From assembly GCF_030161555.1 (NCBI RefSeq), contig NZ_BSUK01000001.1, positions 2,728,001 to 2,792,000 of the forward strand: a DNA stretch of 64,000 nt. Reading direction: 5' to 3'. A program made the translations under genes and the position numbers. Position 1 is the first letter of the stretch. Each line of letters opens with the position of its first letter. Under the pieces are notes generated by a model, which saw only the letters and a program-made list of their open reading frames with translations, searched no databases and was not told the DNA's origin. This DNA comes from Luteimicrobium album. GTDB lineage: Bacteria > Actinomycetota > Actinomycetes > Actinomycetales > Cellulomonadaceae. Below are positions 56,807 through 64,000 of the stretch, piece after piece.

Positions 56807-57010
56807 GGTCGCTCCCTGAGAGTCGTGGTGCGGGACGGTGCGGTCGACGTGCTCAGGGCTCAGCGTGTTCCCAGGGAGGGTGGGTCCGCGTCGGCCCGGC
56901 GTGGTCACTTCGCGCTGCCGCCCCGGCACCAGGGGCCCGGCCCGCGTACTCCCGCGGGACCGTCCGCGACGTACGCCCGTCGGGTGACGACGTGGCGGAC
57001 GCCGGGTGCC

Positions 57011-57016
57011 TACGAT
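57011..57016 (+). promoter_or_regulatory. -10 element TACGAT of the NarL-type kinase gene (leaderless)
   Basis: TACGAT, six bases (GCCCGG), GTG 57023. Confidence 0.5.
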
Positions 57017-57022
57017 GCCCGG

Positions 57023-57811
57023 GTGCGTACCGACGGGGGCTGGAGAAGGTTCTACGCCGTCGGGTGGCTGGTGTCCGCGGCGGCGTTCGCGGCGGCGTTC
57101 CACCAGTGGAAGATGCACGTCCACGAGGTCGTGAAGCGGGCCGAGGAGGCCGAGCGCACCCAGGAGGAGTTCGCGCGGCGGCTGGCCGTCGAGGAGCGGC
57201 TGCGGATCGCGCGCGAGCTGCACGACTCGCTGACCCGCTCGATCTCGGTCGTCTCGATCCAGGCGAACGTCGCCACCCACCTCGCGCGCAAGCGCGGCGA
57301 GGACGTGCCCGAGTCGATCGTCGCGATCCAGGAGGCCGCGGGCGAGGCGATGCGTGAGCTGCGGGACACGCTCGCGACGCTGCGCAGCCCGGACCAGGCG
57401 GCCGGGCACGGGCTCGCCGACCTGCCGGGCCTCGTCAGCCGGACGAACGCCGCGGGCCTCCCGACGCGCGTGTCCGTGACCGGACGCGAGCGCCCCGTGC
57501 CGCCGCACGTCGACGCTGCCGCGTTCCGGATCGTCCAGGAGGCGCTGACGAACGCCGCCCGCCACGCCGGACCCGCCACCGTGTCCGTCCTGCTCGACTA
57601 CCGGGGCGACACGCTGACCGTCCAGGTCGACGACGACGGCACCGGTACCTCGGGCCCCGTCCGGCCCGGTCGGGGGCTCGTCGGGATGCGTGAGCGCACG
57701 ACGGCGCTCGGCGGCCGTCTGGACGTCGCGCCCGGGCCGACGGGCGGGTTCCGGGTGCGCGCCGAGCTGCCGACGGCGGCGCTCGTCGCGGACGCGGGTG
57801 CGGGCGCGTGA
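57023..57811 (+). CDS. NarL-system sensor histidine kinase (HisKA_3)
   Basis: 262 aa. One N-terminal membrane helix (AVGWLVSAAAFAAAFHQW), a coiled linker (HEVVKRAEEAERTQEEFARR), HisKA_3 with His in LRIARELHDSLTRSISVVSI, N box FRIVQEALTNAARHAG, G box GRGLVGMRERTTALGGRLDV. A small kinase without an obvious sensor domain, so it may sense the membrane or a partner, possibly the divergent MFS pump. GTG 57023 fits the leaderless rule. The stop overlaps the regulator's GTG. Confidence 0.85.
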   Translation: MRTDGGWRRFYAVGWLVSAAAFAAAFHQWKMHVHEVVKRAEEAERTQEEFARRLAVEERLRIARELHDSLTRSISVVSIQANVATHLARKRGEDVPESIVAIQEAAGEAMRELRDTLATLRSPDQAAGHGLADLPGLVSRTNAAGLPTRVSVTGRERPVPPHVDAAAFRIVQEALTNAARHAGPATVSVLLDYRGDTLTVQVDDDGTGTSGPVRPGRGLVGMRERTTALGGRLDVAPGPTGGFRVRAELPTAALVADAGAGA

Positions 57812-58509
57812 CCGGGGTCGACGCGCCCGCTGCGGCGCCCGTCCGCGTGCTCCTGTGCGACGACCAGCCCCTCATCCGCAGCGGGATCCGCGCTCTGCTC
57901 GACGCCGAGGACGGCGTCACGGTCGTCGGGGAGGCGGGCGACGGCGAGTAGGCGGCCGAGCTGGCGCGCGACCTGCGGCCGGACGTCGTCCTCATGGACG
58001 TCCAGATGCCGGTGCTGGACGGCATCGAGGCCACCCGCCGGATCGCGGGCGACCCGGCGCTCGCGGCCGTCCGGATCGTCGTCCTCACCAACTACGGCCT
58101 CGACGAGTACGTGTTCGCGGCGCTCCGGGCGGGCGCGAGCGGGTTCCTCGTCAAGGAAACCGAGCCCGAGGCGGTCCTCCAGGCGCTGCGGGTGGTCACG
58201 GCCGGGGACGCGCTGCTGTCGCCCGCCGTGACCCGCACGCTCATCGCCGAGTACGTGGCGCGGCCCGCGGTCGAGCCGCTGGGGCGCGACCTCGACCGGC
58301 TCACGGACCGGGAGCAGGAGGTCGTGGCCCTCGTCGGGCAGGGCCTGAGCAACGACGAGATCGCCGCCCACATGGTGATCAGCCCCGCGACCGCCAAGAC
58401 GCACGTCTCGCGGGCGATGGCGAAGGTCGGGGCGCGCGACCGGGCGCAGCTCGTCGTGTTCGCGTACGAGTCGCGCCTGGTCACGCCTCGGGACGACCCG
58501 CCGGCGTAG
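57808..58509 (+). pseudogene. NarL/FixJ-family response regulator with an in-frame TAG
   Basis: The frame from GTG 57808 gives a normal receiver start (APVRVLLCDDQPLIRSGIRA; VTVVGEAGDGE), then TAG at 57949-57951, and continues AAELARDLRPDVVLMDVQMP in the same frame, through the Lys segment GFLVKETEPEAV to the LuxR helix (LTDREQEVVALVGQGLSNDE; ATAKTHVSRAMAKVGARDRA). A CAG-to-TAG change would explain it. Re-initiation at ATG 57994 would make a product lacking the acidic pocket. Either a nonsense mutation that silences the system or a base error. GTGA overlap with the kinase. Confidence 0.8.
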
Positions 58510-58525
58510 ACCCGTCGAGCGCGGG

Positions 58526-59254
58526 TCAGCCGTGGTGGTGGTGCGCGTGCGGGTCGACGGGGGTCACGCCGGGCCGGCTCCACTGCGCCGCCGGCCGCCC
58601 GTCCTTGCGCCACCACCAGCCCGGGCCGTGGTCCTGGGGCCAGCCGGCGGGGAGTCCTCCCAGCGCTCGCCGCGGCCGTGGACGGTCCGGTCGATCAGCT
58701 GGACCGACGACATCATCGCCTCGGTGCCGCGGCCCGTGACCGCGTAGGTCAGGTACGGCTTGCCGCCGTGCCGCAGGAGGAAGAGGAACTCGCCGAACCC
58801 GGTGCCGAGGACCGGGTCGTCGACGTCGTGCACCGAGTAGCAGGGGACCGGGTAGCCCATGAGGTCGCGCAGCTCGCGCGCCTCGGCCCAGGGTCCCTCG
58901 AACAGGACCGCGAACGCGATGCCCCGCGAGTCCAGGTACGTGGCGTCCCAGACGGTCAGCGTGCAGCCCTCGCACTGCGCCTCCATCGGCTGACCGCCGT
59001 GCCACATGTGCTTGTAGAGGATGAGCTGGTCGTGGTCCCCGAACAGGTCCAGCAGTGGCGTGGGCCCCTCGTCGCCCTCGACGACGACGTCGGGCAGCTC
59101 GGTCATGGGCATGCGCCGGCGCGCCGCGGCGAGGGCGTCGCCCGCGTGCGTGTGGGCCTTCTCCTGCACCAGGAGCTCGTCGTGGGCGTCGCGCCAGGCC
59201 GCGAGGCCCCGACCGGGGAGCCGGGACGTCGGTCGTCGTGGGGGTGTCGGTCAT
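58526..59254 (-). CDS. DUF899 family (thioredoxin-like fold) protein, two frameshifts
   Basis: About 243 codons. ATG 59254 (MTDTPTTTDVPAPRSG) has GAGGAG upstream. After a step at 59207-59218 (net +1) it reads LVQEKAHTHAGDALAAARRR, LILYKHMWHGG, QCEGCTLTVWDATYLDSRGI, YPVPCYSVHDVDDPVLG, all DUF899-like. After a one-base loss at 58649-58652 the tail PAGWPQDHGPGWWWRKDGRP and DPHAHHHHG follows to 58526. The CEGC motif is a possible redox pair. Function unknown. Confidence 0.75.
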   Translation of the reverse strand: MTDTPTTTDVPAPRSGPRGLARRPRRAPGAGEGPHARGRRPRRGAPAHAHDRAARRRRRGRRGAHATAGPVRGPRPAHPLQAHVARRSADGGAVRGLHADRLGRHVPGLAGHRVRGPVRGTLGRGARAARPHGLPGPLLLGARRRRPGPRHRVRRVPLPPAARRQAVPDLRGHGPRHRGDDVVGPADRPDRPRPRRALGGLPAGWPQDHGPGWWWRKDGRPAAQWSRPGVTPVDPHAHHHHG

Positions 59255-59340
59255 GTGGGCTCCTCAGTCGGGTCGGACGGTGCGGTCACCCGGTCCGACC
59301 GAGCCGCACCCTCGAACTCATCGGCTCCATGGTCGACGGT

Positions 59341-59733
59341 TCACGAGAGCGGCAGCGAGAGCAGGAAGAACAGCACCCCGAGCAGCGGGAGGGTGCCCTG
59401 CGTCGCGGCGGCGCGCAGGCGCTCGCGGCCGGTCGACAGGAGCACCGCGGCGGCGGCGACCATGCTGCCCGCGGAGAAGACCGCGAGCGCGAAGCCGGCC
59501 GGCTCGGACGTCGTCCAGTACAGGGCGACGCCGACCACGGCGCCCGCCGCGAGGAAGAGGTTGTAGAAGCCCTGGTTGTACGCGAGCGGCGCCGTCGTGT
59601 CGGCGTCGGCCTGCGACGCGAGGCCGAACCGGCGCCACACCGCGGGCCGCCGCCACGCGACCGACTCCATCCACCAGATGTACACGTGCAGGAGCGCCGC
59701 GAGCGCGACGAAGACCGTGCCGACGACGTCCAT
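59341..59733 (-). CDS. DUF1304 small membrane protein
   Basis: 130 aa, four helices: VFVALAALLHVYIWWMESVA, YNQGFYNLFLAAGAVVGVAL, ALAVFSAGSMVAAAAVLLST, GTLPLLGVLFFLLSL. The YNQGFYN block is diagnostic for DUF1304. The ATG at 59733 follows TAGCCT (59741-59746) by seven bases. Function unknown. Confidence 0.82.
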   Translation of the reverse strand: MDVVGTVFVALAALLHVYIWWMESVAWRRPAVWRRFGLASQADADTTAPLAYNQGFYNLFLAAGAVVGVALYWTTSEPAGFALAVFSAGSMVAAAAVLLSTGRERLRAAATQGTLPLLGVLFFLLSLPLS

Positions 59734-59812
59734 GGTCGCGAGGCTAGCGTGCTGGGCGCCGTCGAGCCCTTCGGGTGGGACCCGACTCTTGCCGCGGCCT
59801 GTGCGGAACGGC

Positions 59813-60337
59813 ATGCTGGACCGCGGCTGGTTCAGGGTCCGACGGCAGGGGGTCAGCGTGGGCGCGCGAGCGACGGTCGAGCGGGAGACGGAGATCCGCG
59901 CCTGCGGCGGCAACGAGCAGTACAAGCACCAGCGGGTCCTCGACGGGTGCGCGCACGCGGCGCTCGTCTTCGAGGGCGACGACGCCGTGGGCTGGTGCGA
60001 GTACGGTCCGCCCGACGAGCTGCCCGGCGTCTACCACGCGAAGGAGCTCGCGGCGTCGGGCGACCCGCTGCCCGACTACCGGCTCACGTGCTTATTCGTC
60101 GACCGCCGGCACCGCGGCCGCGGCGTCGCGTCCGCCGCGCTGCGCGGCGCCCTGGCCCTGATCGCGCAAGCGGGCGGCGGGGTCGTCGAGACCTACCCGC
60201 GGGACGCACCCGGCAAGACCTCCGCGTCGTTCCTGTACAACGGGGTACGGCCGATGTTCGAGAAGGCCGGGTTCGCCTACGTCCGTCCGAAGGGCACCAA
60301 GAACTGCATCATGCGGCTGACCGTCCCGCAGTCGTAG
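59813..60337 (+). CDS. GNAT-family N-acetyltransferase
   Basis: 174 aa. GNAT motif [21 protein letters not shown] with the acetyl-CoA loop RRHRGRG; AALVFEGDDAVGWCEYGPPD and [20 protein letters not shown] complete the fold. The N-terminus (MLDRGWFRVRRQGVSV) looks shorter than usual for this subgroup, so part of it may be missing or the start mis-set. The 3' end overlaps, on the other strand, the open frame of the next gene. Confidence 0.72.
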   Translation: MLDRGWFRVRRQGVSVGARATVERETEIRACGGNEQYKHQRVLDGCAHAALVFEGDDAVGWCEYGPPDELPGVYHAKELAASGDPLPDYRLTCLFVDRRHRGRGVASAALRGALALIAQAGGGVVETYPRDAPGKTSASFLYNGVRPMFEKAGFAYVRPKGTKNCIMRLTVPQS

Positions 60338-60835
60338 GAGAGCTGTGGCTCCGGGAAGCGCGCGCTCGTACCGCAGGAGCTCGGCGTGCGGTGGCGGAGC
60401 GCCGCGGGACCGTTCGCCCGTCGCGTCCCAGCCGTGTCGTTCGTAGAAGCGGCGAGCTCGCCCGTTGCCGGTGTAGACGTGAGCGCACACCCGGTCGAAC
60501 CCGCCGAGCGCGACCCGGCCGAGCGCGGCGTCGTGCACCCGGTCCGCGAGGCCCGTGCCCCGGTGCTCGACGGCGATCCCCAGGTGGAGGAGCTCGTCGC
60601 CGCGCAGCGCCACGAATCCGCCGACGGCGCCGCCCGTCAGCGCGGCGAGGCAGTCGACCTCCGGGTCGTCGAGCTCGGCGTGCCAGCGCTGAGCCAGCAC
60701 GTCACGGGGGAACGGGTACCGGTCCTGCGGGAACACCGTGGCGAGCGCACGCACGGCGCCGGGTTCCTGGACGGCCAGGACGTCCTCCGGGACGTCGTCG
60801 TGCGTCATCGGTCGGAGCAGGTCCGCTGCCTCCAT
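60092..60835 (-). CDS. GNAT-family N-acetyltransferase; recognisable part 60356-60835
   Basis: From ATG 60835 ([20 protein letters not shown]) 160 residues form a GNAT domain: [20 protein letters not shown] (motif A) and [20 protein letters not shown] (C-terminal helix), ending near LLRYERAL. The frame continues another 87 codons into the neighbour's coding strand, which is unlikely to be real; a hidden stop near 60313, one frame over, would remove the overlap. TACGCT (60843-60848) lies seven bases upstream of the ATG. Confidence 0.7.
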   Translation of the reverse strand: MEAADLLRPMTHDDVPEDVLAVQEPGAVRALATVFPQDRYPFPRDVLAQRWHAELDDPEVDCLAALTGGAVGGFVALRGDELLHLGIAVEHRGTGLADRVHDAALGRVALGGFDRVCAHVYTGNGRARRFYERHGWDATGERSRGAPPPHAELLRYERALPGATALLRLRDGQPHDAVLGALRTDVGEPGLLEHRPYPVVQERRGGLAGCVPRVGLDDPAARLRDQGQGAAQRGGRDAAAAVPAVDE

Positions 60836-60891
60836 GCTCCGGAGCGTAGCCGCGGGCCGCGAGCGGGCGGGGGTGCTCGGGAGCACGACGA

Positions 60892-60927
60892 AGGCCCCCG
60901 ACCGGCATCGCTGCTGGTCAGGGGCCT
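60892..60927 (-). terminator. Terminator after tRNA-Arg
   Basis: 12-base arms 60892-60903 and 60916-60927 (AGGCCCCCGACC against GGTCAGGGGCCT, one mismatch), ten bases past the tRNA 3' end. Confidence 0.7.
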
Positions 60928-60936
60928 GCGAGGGGG

Positions 60937-61009
60937 TGCGCCCGATAGGATTCGAACCTACGACCTTCTGCTCCGGAGGCAGACGCTCTATCCACTGAGC
61001 TACGGGCGC
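60937..61009 (-). tRNA. tRNA-Arg (anticodon CCG)
   Basis: 73 bases with acceptor stem GCGCCCG/CGGGCGC, D arm GCTCAGTGGATAGAGC, anticodon stem TCTGC/GCAGA around CTCCGGA (anticodon CCG, reads CGG), T arm with GGTTCGAATCC and discriminator A. CCA is not encoded. It lies 129 bases from, and divergent to, the arginyl-tRNA synthetase gene. Confidence 0.95.
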
Positions 61010-61125
61010 GCGGTGACCGGTACCGACGCCCTCACGGGCGCCCGGTGCGGCACGGCCACGAGACTACCAGCCCGACCGGCGCCGTCGGACACGAATAGAC
61101 TGCGGGGCGACGGTGAGCCCGCCGA

Positions 61126-61131
61126 TAGGAT
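61126..61131 (+). promoter_or_regulatory. -10 element TAGGAT of argS (leaderless)
   Basis: TAGGAT, seven bases, GTG 61139. The upstream ATG at 61130 lies inside the hexamer and so is an unlikely start. Confidence 0.55.
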
Positions 61132-61138
61132 GGCCCCC

Positions 61139-62815
61139 GTGACCCCCACCGAGCTCTCCGACGCGCTGCGCGCTGCCCTGGCCGCCGCGGTGGCCGACGG
61201 CACGCTGGCCCTGCCTGCCGACGCCCTGCCCGACACCGTCCACGTCGAGCGACCCCGGCAGCGCGAGCACGGCGACTGGGCCACGAACGTCGCGCTGCAG
61301 CTCGCGAAGAAGGCCCGCACGACCCCGCGGGCGCTCGCGGAGGACCTCGCGGCGCGGCTCGTTGCCACGCCCGGCGTCGCGAAGGTCGACGTCGCGGGCC
61401 CGGGCTTCCTCAACATCACGCTCGACGCGGCCGCCGCGGGCGAGCTCGCGCGCACGATCGTCGAGGAGGGCACGGCCTACGGTCGCGGCGAGGCCGAGGC
61501 GGGCACCCGGATCAACCTCGAGTTCGTCTCCGCGAACCCGACCGGTCCGGTCCACATCGGCGGTGTGCGCTGGGCGGCCGTCGGCGACTCGCTCGCCCGG
61601 ATCCTCCAGGCTTCGGGCGCGGAGGTGACGCGCGAGTACTACTTCAACGACCACGGCGTGCAGATCGACCGCTTCGCCCGCTCGCTGCTCGCAAAGGCGC
61701 GTGGCCAGGCAGCACCTGAGGACGGCTACGGCGGCCAGTACATCGAGGACATCGCGAACGCGGTGATCGCGGACGCGGTCGCCGCGGGCGACACCGACCC
61801 GCGCGAGCTTCCCGACGCCGATGCCCAGGAGGTCTTCCGGGCGCGCGGCGTCGAGCGGATGTTCGGCGAGATCAAGCAGGCGCTGCACGAGTTCGGCGTC
61901 GACTTCGACGTGTACTTCCACGAGGACGCGCTGCACGAGTCGGGCGCGGTCGACAGGGCCATCGCGCGGCTGCGCGAGGCCGGCCACGTCTTCGAGCAGG
62001 ACGGCGCGACCTGGCTGCGCACCACGGAGTTCGGCGACGACAAGGACCGCGTCGTCATCAAGTCGGACGGGGACGCCGCGTACATCGCAGGCGACATCGC
62101 CTACTACCTCGACAAGCGTGAGCGCGGCTTCGACGACGTCATCATCATGCTCGGCGCCGACCACCATGGGTACGTCGGCCGCATGATGGCGGTCTGCGCC
62201 GCGTTCGGGGACACACCCGGCAAGAACCTGCAGATCCTCATCGGCCAGATGGTCAACCTGGTCAAGGACGGCGAGCCGGTCCGCATGTCGAAGCGCGCCG
62301 GCACCATCATCACCCTCGAGGATCTGGTGGACGTGGTCGGCGTGGACGCCGGACGCTACGCGCTGGTGCGGTCGTCGTCCGACACCAACATCGACCTCGA
62401 CCTCGACCTGCTGGCCCGCGCGACCAACGAGAACCCCGTGTTCTACGTGCAGTACGCGCACGCCCGCACTGCGGCGGTCGACCGGAACGCGGCCGAGCAC
62501 GGTGTCACGCGCGACGCGTTCGACCCGGCCCTGCTCACGCACGAGACGGAGTCCGCCCTGCTCGGCGTGCTGACCGAGTTCCCGCGCGTCGTCGCACAGG
62601 CGGCGGAGCTGCGCGAGCCGCACCGCGTCGCCCGCTACCTCGAGCAGCTCGCGGGCGCGTACCACTCCTGGTACGCGGCGACCCGCGTCACCCCGCTGGG
62701 CGACGAGGAGGTCACCGACCTGCACCGCACGCGCCTGTGGCTCAACGACGCGACCCGCCAGGTCCTCGCCAACGGGCTGGGTCTCCTGGGCGTCAGCGCG
62801 CCGGAGCGGATGTGA
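61139..62815 (+). CDS. argS: Arginyl-tRNA synthetase
   Basis: 558 aa. N-terminal Add1 domain ([20 protein letters not shown]), class I signature [20 protein letters not shown] (HIGH form HIGG), [25 protein letters not shown] counterpart [20 protein letters not shown], and the ArgRS anticodon domain at the end. It charges tRNA-Arg, whose CCG isoacceptor is next door. The GTG start was chosen over ATG 61130 because of the leaderless promoter. GTGA overlap with lysA. Confidence 0.95.
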   Translation: MTPTELSDALRAALAAAVADGTLALPADALPDTVHVERPRQREHGDWATNVALQLAKKARTTPRALAEDLAARLVATPGVAKVDVAGPGFLNITLDAAAAGELARTIVEEGTAYGRGEAEAGTRINLEFVSANPTGPVHIGGVRWAAVGDSLARILQASGAEVTREYYFNDHGVQIDRFARSLLAKARGQAAPEDGYGGQYIEDIANAVIADAVAAGDTDPRELPDADAQEVFRARGVERMFGEIKQALHEFGVDFDVYFHEDALHESGAVDRAIARLREAGHVFEQDGATWLRTTEFGDDKDRVVIKSDGDAAYIAGDIAYYLDKRERGFDDVIIMLGADHHGYVGRMMAVCAAFGDTPGKNLQILIGQMVNLVKDGEPVRMSKRAGTIITLEDLVDVVGVDAGRYALVRSSSDTNIDLDLDLLARATNENPVFYVQYAHARTAAVDRNAAEHGVTRDAFDPALLTHETESALLGVLTEFPRVVAQAAELREPHRVARYLEQLAGAYHSWYAATRVTPLGDEEVTDLHRTRLWLNDATRQVLANGLGLLGVSAPERM

Positions 62816-64000
62816 CCGCGGGCGCGCTGCCCGAGCCCTGGTCGCGCGGCACGGTCCGCGGAGCCGACGGCGCGATGAGCGTCGGCGGCGTCGACCTGCG
62901 GGAACTCGCGGCCGAGCAGGGGACACCGTCGTACGTGCTCGACGAGGCGGACTTCCGCTCGCGGGCCCGGGCGTACCGGACGGCGTTCGAGCAGGCGTTC
63001 GCGGCGGTCGGGTCCGGCGTCGACGTGTACTACGCGGGCAAGGCGCTGCTGACGGTCGCCGTCGCGCGCTGGGCACGTGAGGAGGGCCTGCGCGTCGACA
63101 CCGCGAGCGGCGGCGAGCTCGCCGTCACGCTGCGCGCCGGCGTGCCGGGGCCGAGCTCGGCCTGCACGGCAACAACAAGTCCGACGCCGAGCTCGAGCAG
63201 GCGCTCGACGCGGGCGTCGGGCGGATCATCGTCGACTCGCTCGTCGAGATCGAGCGGCTCGCGGACCTCGTCGCGGCGCGCGGCGGGGACCCCGCGCCCG
63301 TCATGGTCCGCGTGACCACGGGTGTGCACGCGGGCGGCCACGAGTACATCTCGACGGCGCACGAGGACCAGAAGTTCGGGCTCTCCGTGGCCCCGGGGGC
63401 CGACGGGGGCGAGAGCCCCGCGTTCGCGGCCCTGCGGGCGGTGCTCGCGCGCCCGGAGCTGCACCTGCTCGGCATCCATTCGCACATCGGCTCGCAGATC
63501 CTCGACCCCGACGGCTTCGAGGTCGCGGCCCGCGTCGTCCTGCAGCTCCGCGCCGACCTCGCCGCGGCGACGGGCGTGCTCGTGGCCGAGGTCGACCTCG
63601 GCGGCGGCTACGGCATCGCCTACCTGCCTGGCGAGGTGGCCCTCGACCCCGAGCGCATCGCGAAGGACGTCGCGGGCGCCGTCGACGGCATCGCCGCACG
63701 CCTCGGGACGCCGCTGCCGCGGTTCTCGATCGAGCCGGGGCGGGCGATCGTCGGGCCGGCCGGCCTGACGCTCTACACCGTCGGCACGGTCAAGCCGGTC
63801 GTCGTGACCGGGTCCGACGACGCGACGTTCGTGCGCACCTATGTGTCCGTCGACGGCGGCATGAGCGACAACATCCGTCCCGCGCTCTACGGCGCCCGGT
63901 ACCACGCGGAGCTCGCGAACCGGGTCTCCGACGCGGCGCCCGTCCTGGCGCGCGTCGTCGGGAAGCACTGCGAGAGCGGCGACATCGTCGTGCACGACGT
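62812..64000 (+). CDS. lysA: Diaminopimelate decarboxylase, frameshifted and cut by the window edge
   Basis: Starts GTG 62812 overlapping the argS stop. [23 protein letters not shown] Lys in [17 protein letters not shown], then at the G-run 63147-63150 one base is missing; after repair it reads [47 protein letters not shown] (phosphate loop), [13 protein letters not shown] and [16 protein letters not shown]. The 3' end is outside the window. It makes lysine from meso-DAP and is normally essential, so the break is almost surely a sequence error. argS-lysA is a typical actinobacterial order (before hom, thrC). Confidence 0.92.

Noticed and set aside
60937-61009. tRNA-Arg as an integration site for a mobile element
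   Set aside because: No integrase, no repeated tRNA 3' end and no change in gene character on either side.

Overview
The window comes from a very GC-rich (low-to-mid 70s %) actinobacterium. Mycothiol-type genes (an RsrA-like zinc anti-sigma factor, a DinB-type thiol transferase), the order mtrA-mtrB-lpqB-comF-hpf-(ycaQ)-secA followed nearby by an Rv3235-type gene, rsgA-aroA and a SigH/RshA pair, and many leaderless -10-to-start junctions point to Micrococcales, most likely Cellulomonas or a close relative (inference). The block 16.6-39 kb resembles in content the Mycobacterium tuberculosis Rv3221A-Rv3246c region.

Layout. 0-5.5 kb: two acyltransferase-3 membrane proteins and a tandem pair of secreted SpoIID/LytB proteins. 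5.6-16.2 kb: an envelope module (RDD, SpoIIM-like, DUF58, MoxR ATPase, DUF4350, DUF4129, Pro/Tyr/Gly-tailed membrane protein) with an embedded copper set (35-aa miniprotein, His-rich membrane protein, CopD-CtaG fusion). 16.6-27.4 kb: MtrAB-LpqB, ComF, ribosome hibernation factor, YcaQ-type glycosylase, SecA. 27.5-32.8 kb: Rv3235-type and LysM proteins, a BldC-like regulator, SAF/CpaE-like pilus-type genes. 33-39.1 kb: hisN, rsgA, aroA, a DoxX-like gene, mgtC, sigR-rsrA and the tiny bL37 gene. 39.2-43.7 kb: DUF4097-PadR operon, SGNH hydrolase, sugar epimerase, aldo/keto reductase. 43.7-49.7 kb: kgd and an OmpR-type two-component system. 49.8-60.8 kb: two CNNM/CBS transporters, a VanY-like peptidase, a CYTH protein, a thiol transferase, an MFS pump, a NarL-type two-component pair whose regulator has an internal stop, DUF899, DUF1304 and two GNAT enzymes. 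60.9-64 kb: tRNA-Arg(CCG), argS and the 5' part of lysA.

About a dozen reading frames are broken by single-base steps, nearly all of which can be repaired by adding one base to a run of G or C. Essential genes such as lysA are among them, so I read most of these as sequence errors in a draft rather than true pseudogenes, and annotate the genes across the break. The most interesting non-genic signals are a 220-230-bp interspersed element with inverted ends directly upstream of both mtrA and secA, a 42-bp palindromic element in two copies, a SigR-type autoregulatory promoter that would yield an N-terminally extended sigma factor, 10-bp phased direct repeats near a BldC-like gene, and a repeated leaderless promoter geometry. 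There is no CRISPR array, prophage, IS element or rRNA in the window.
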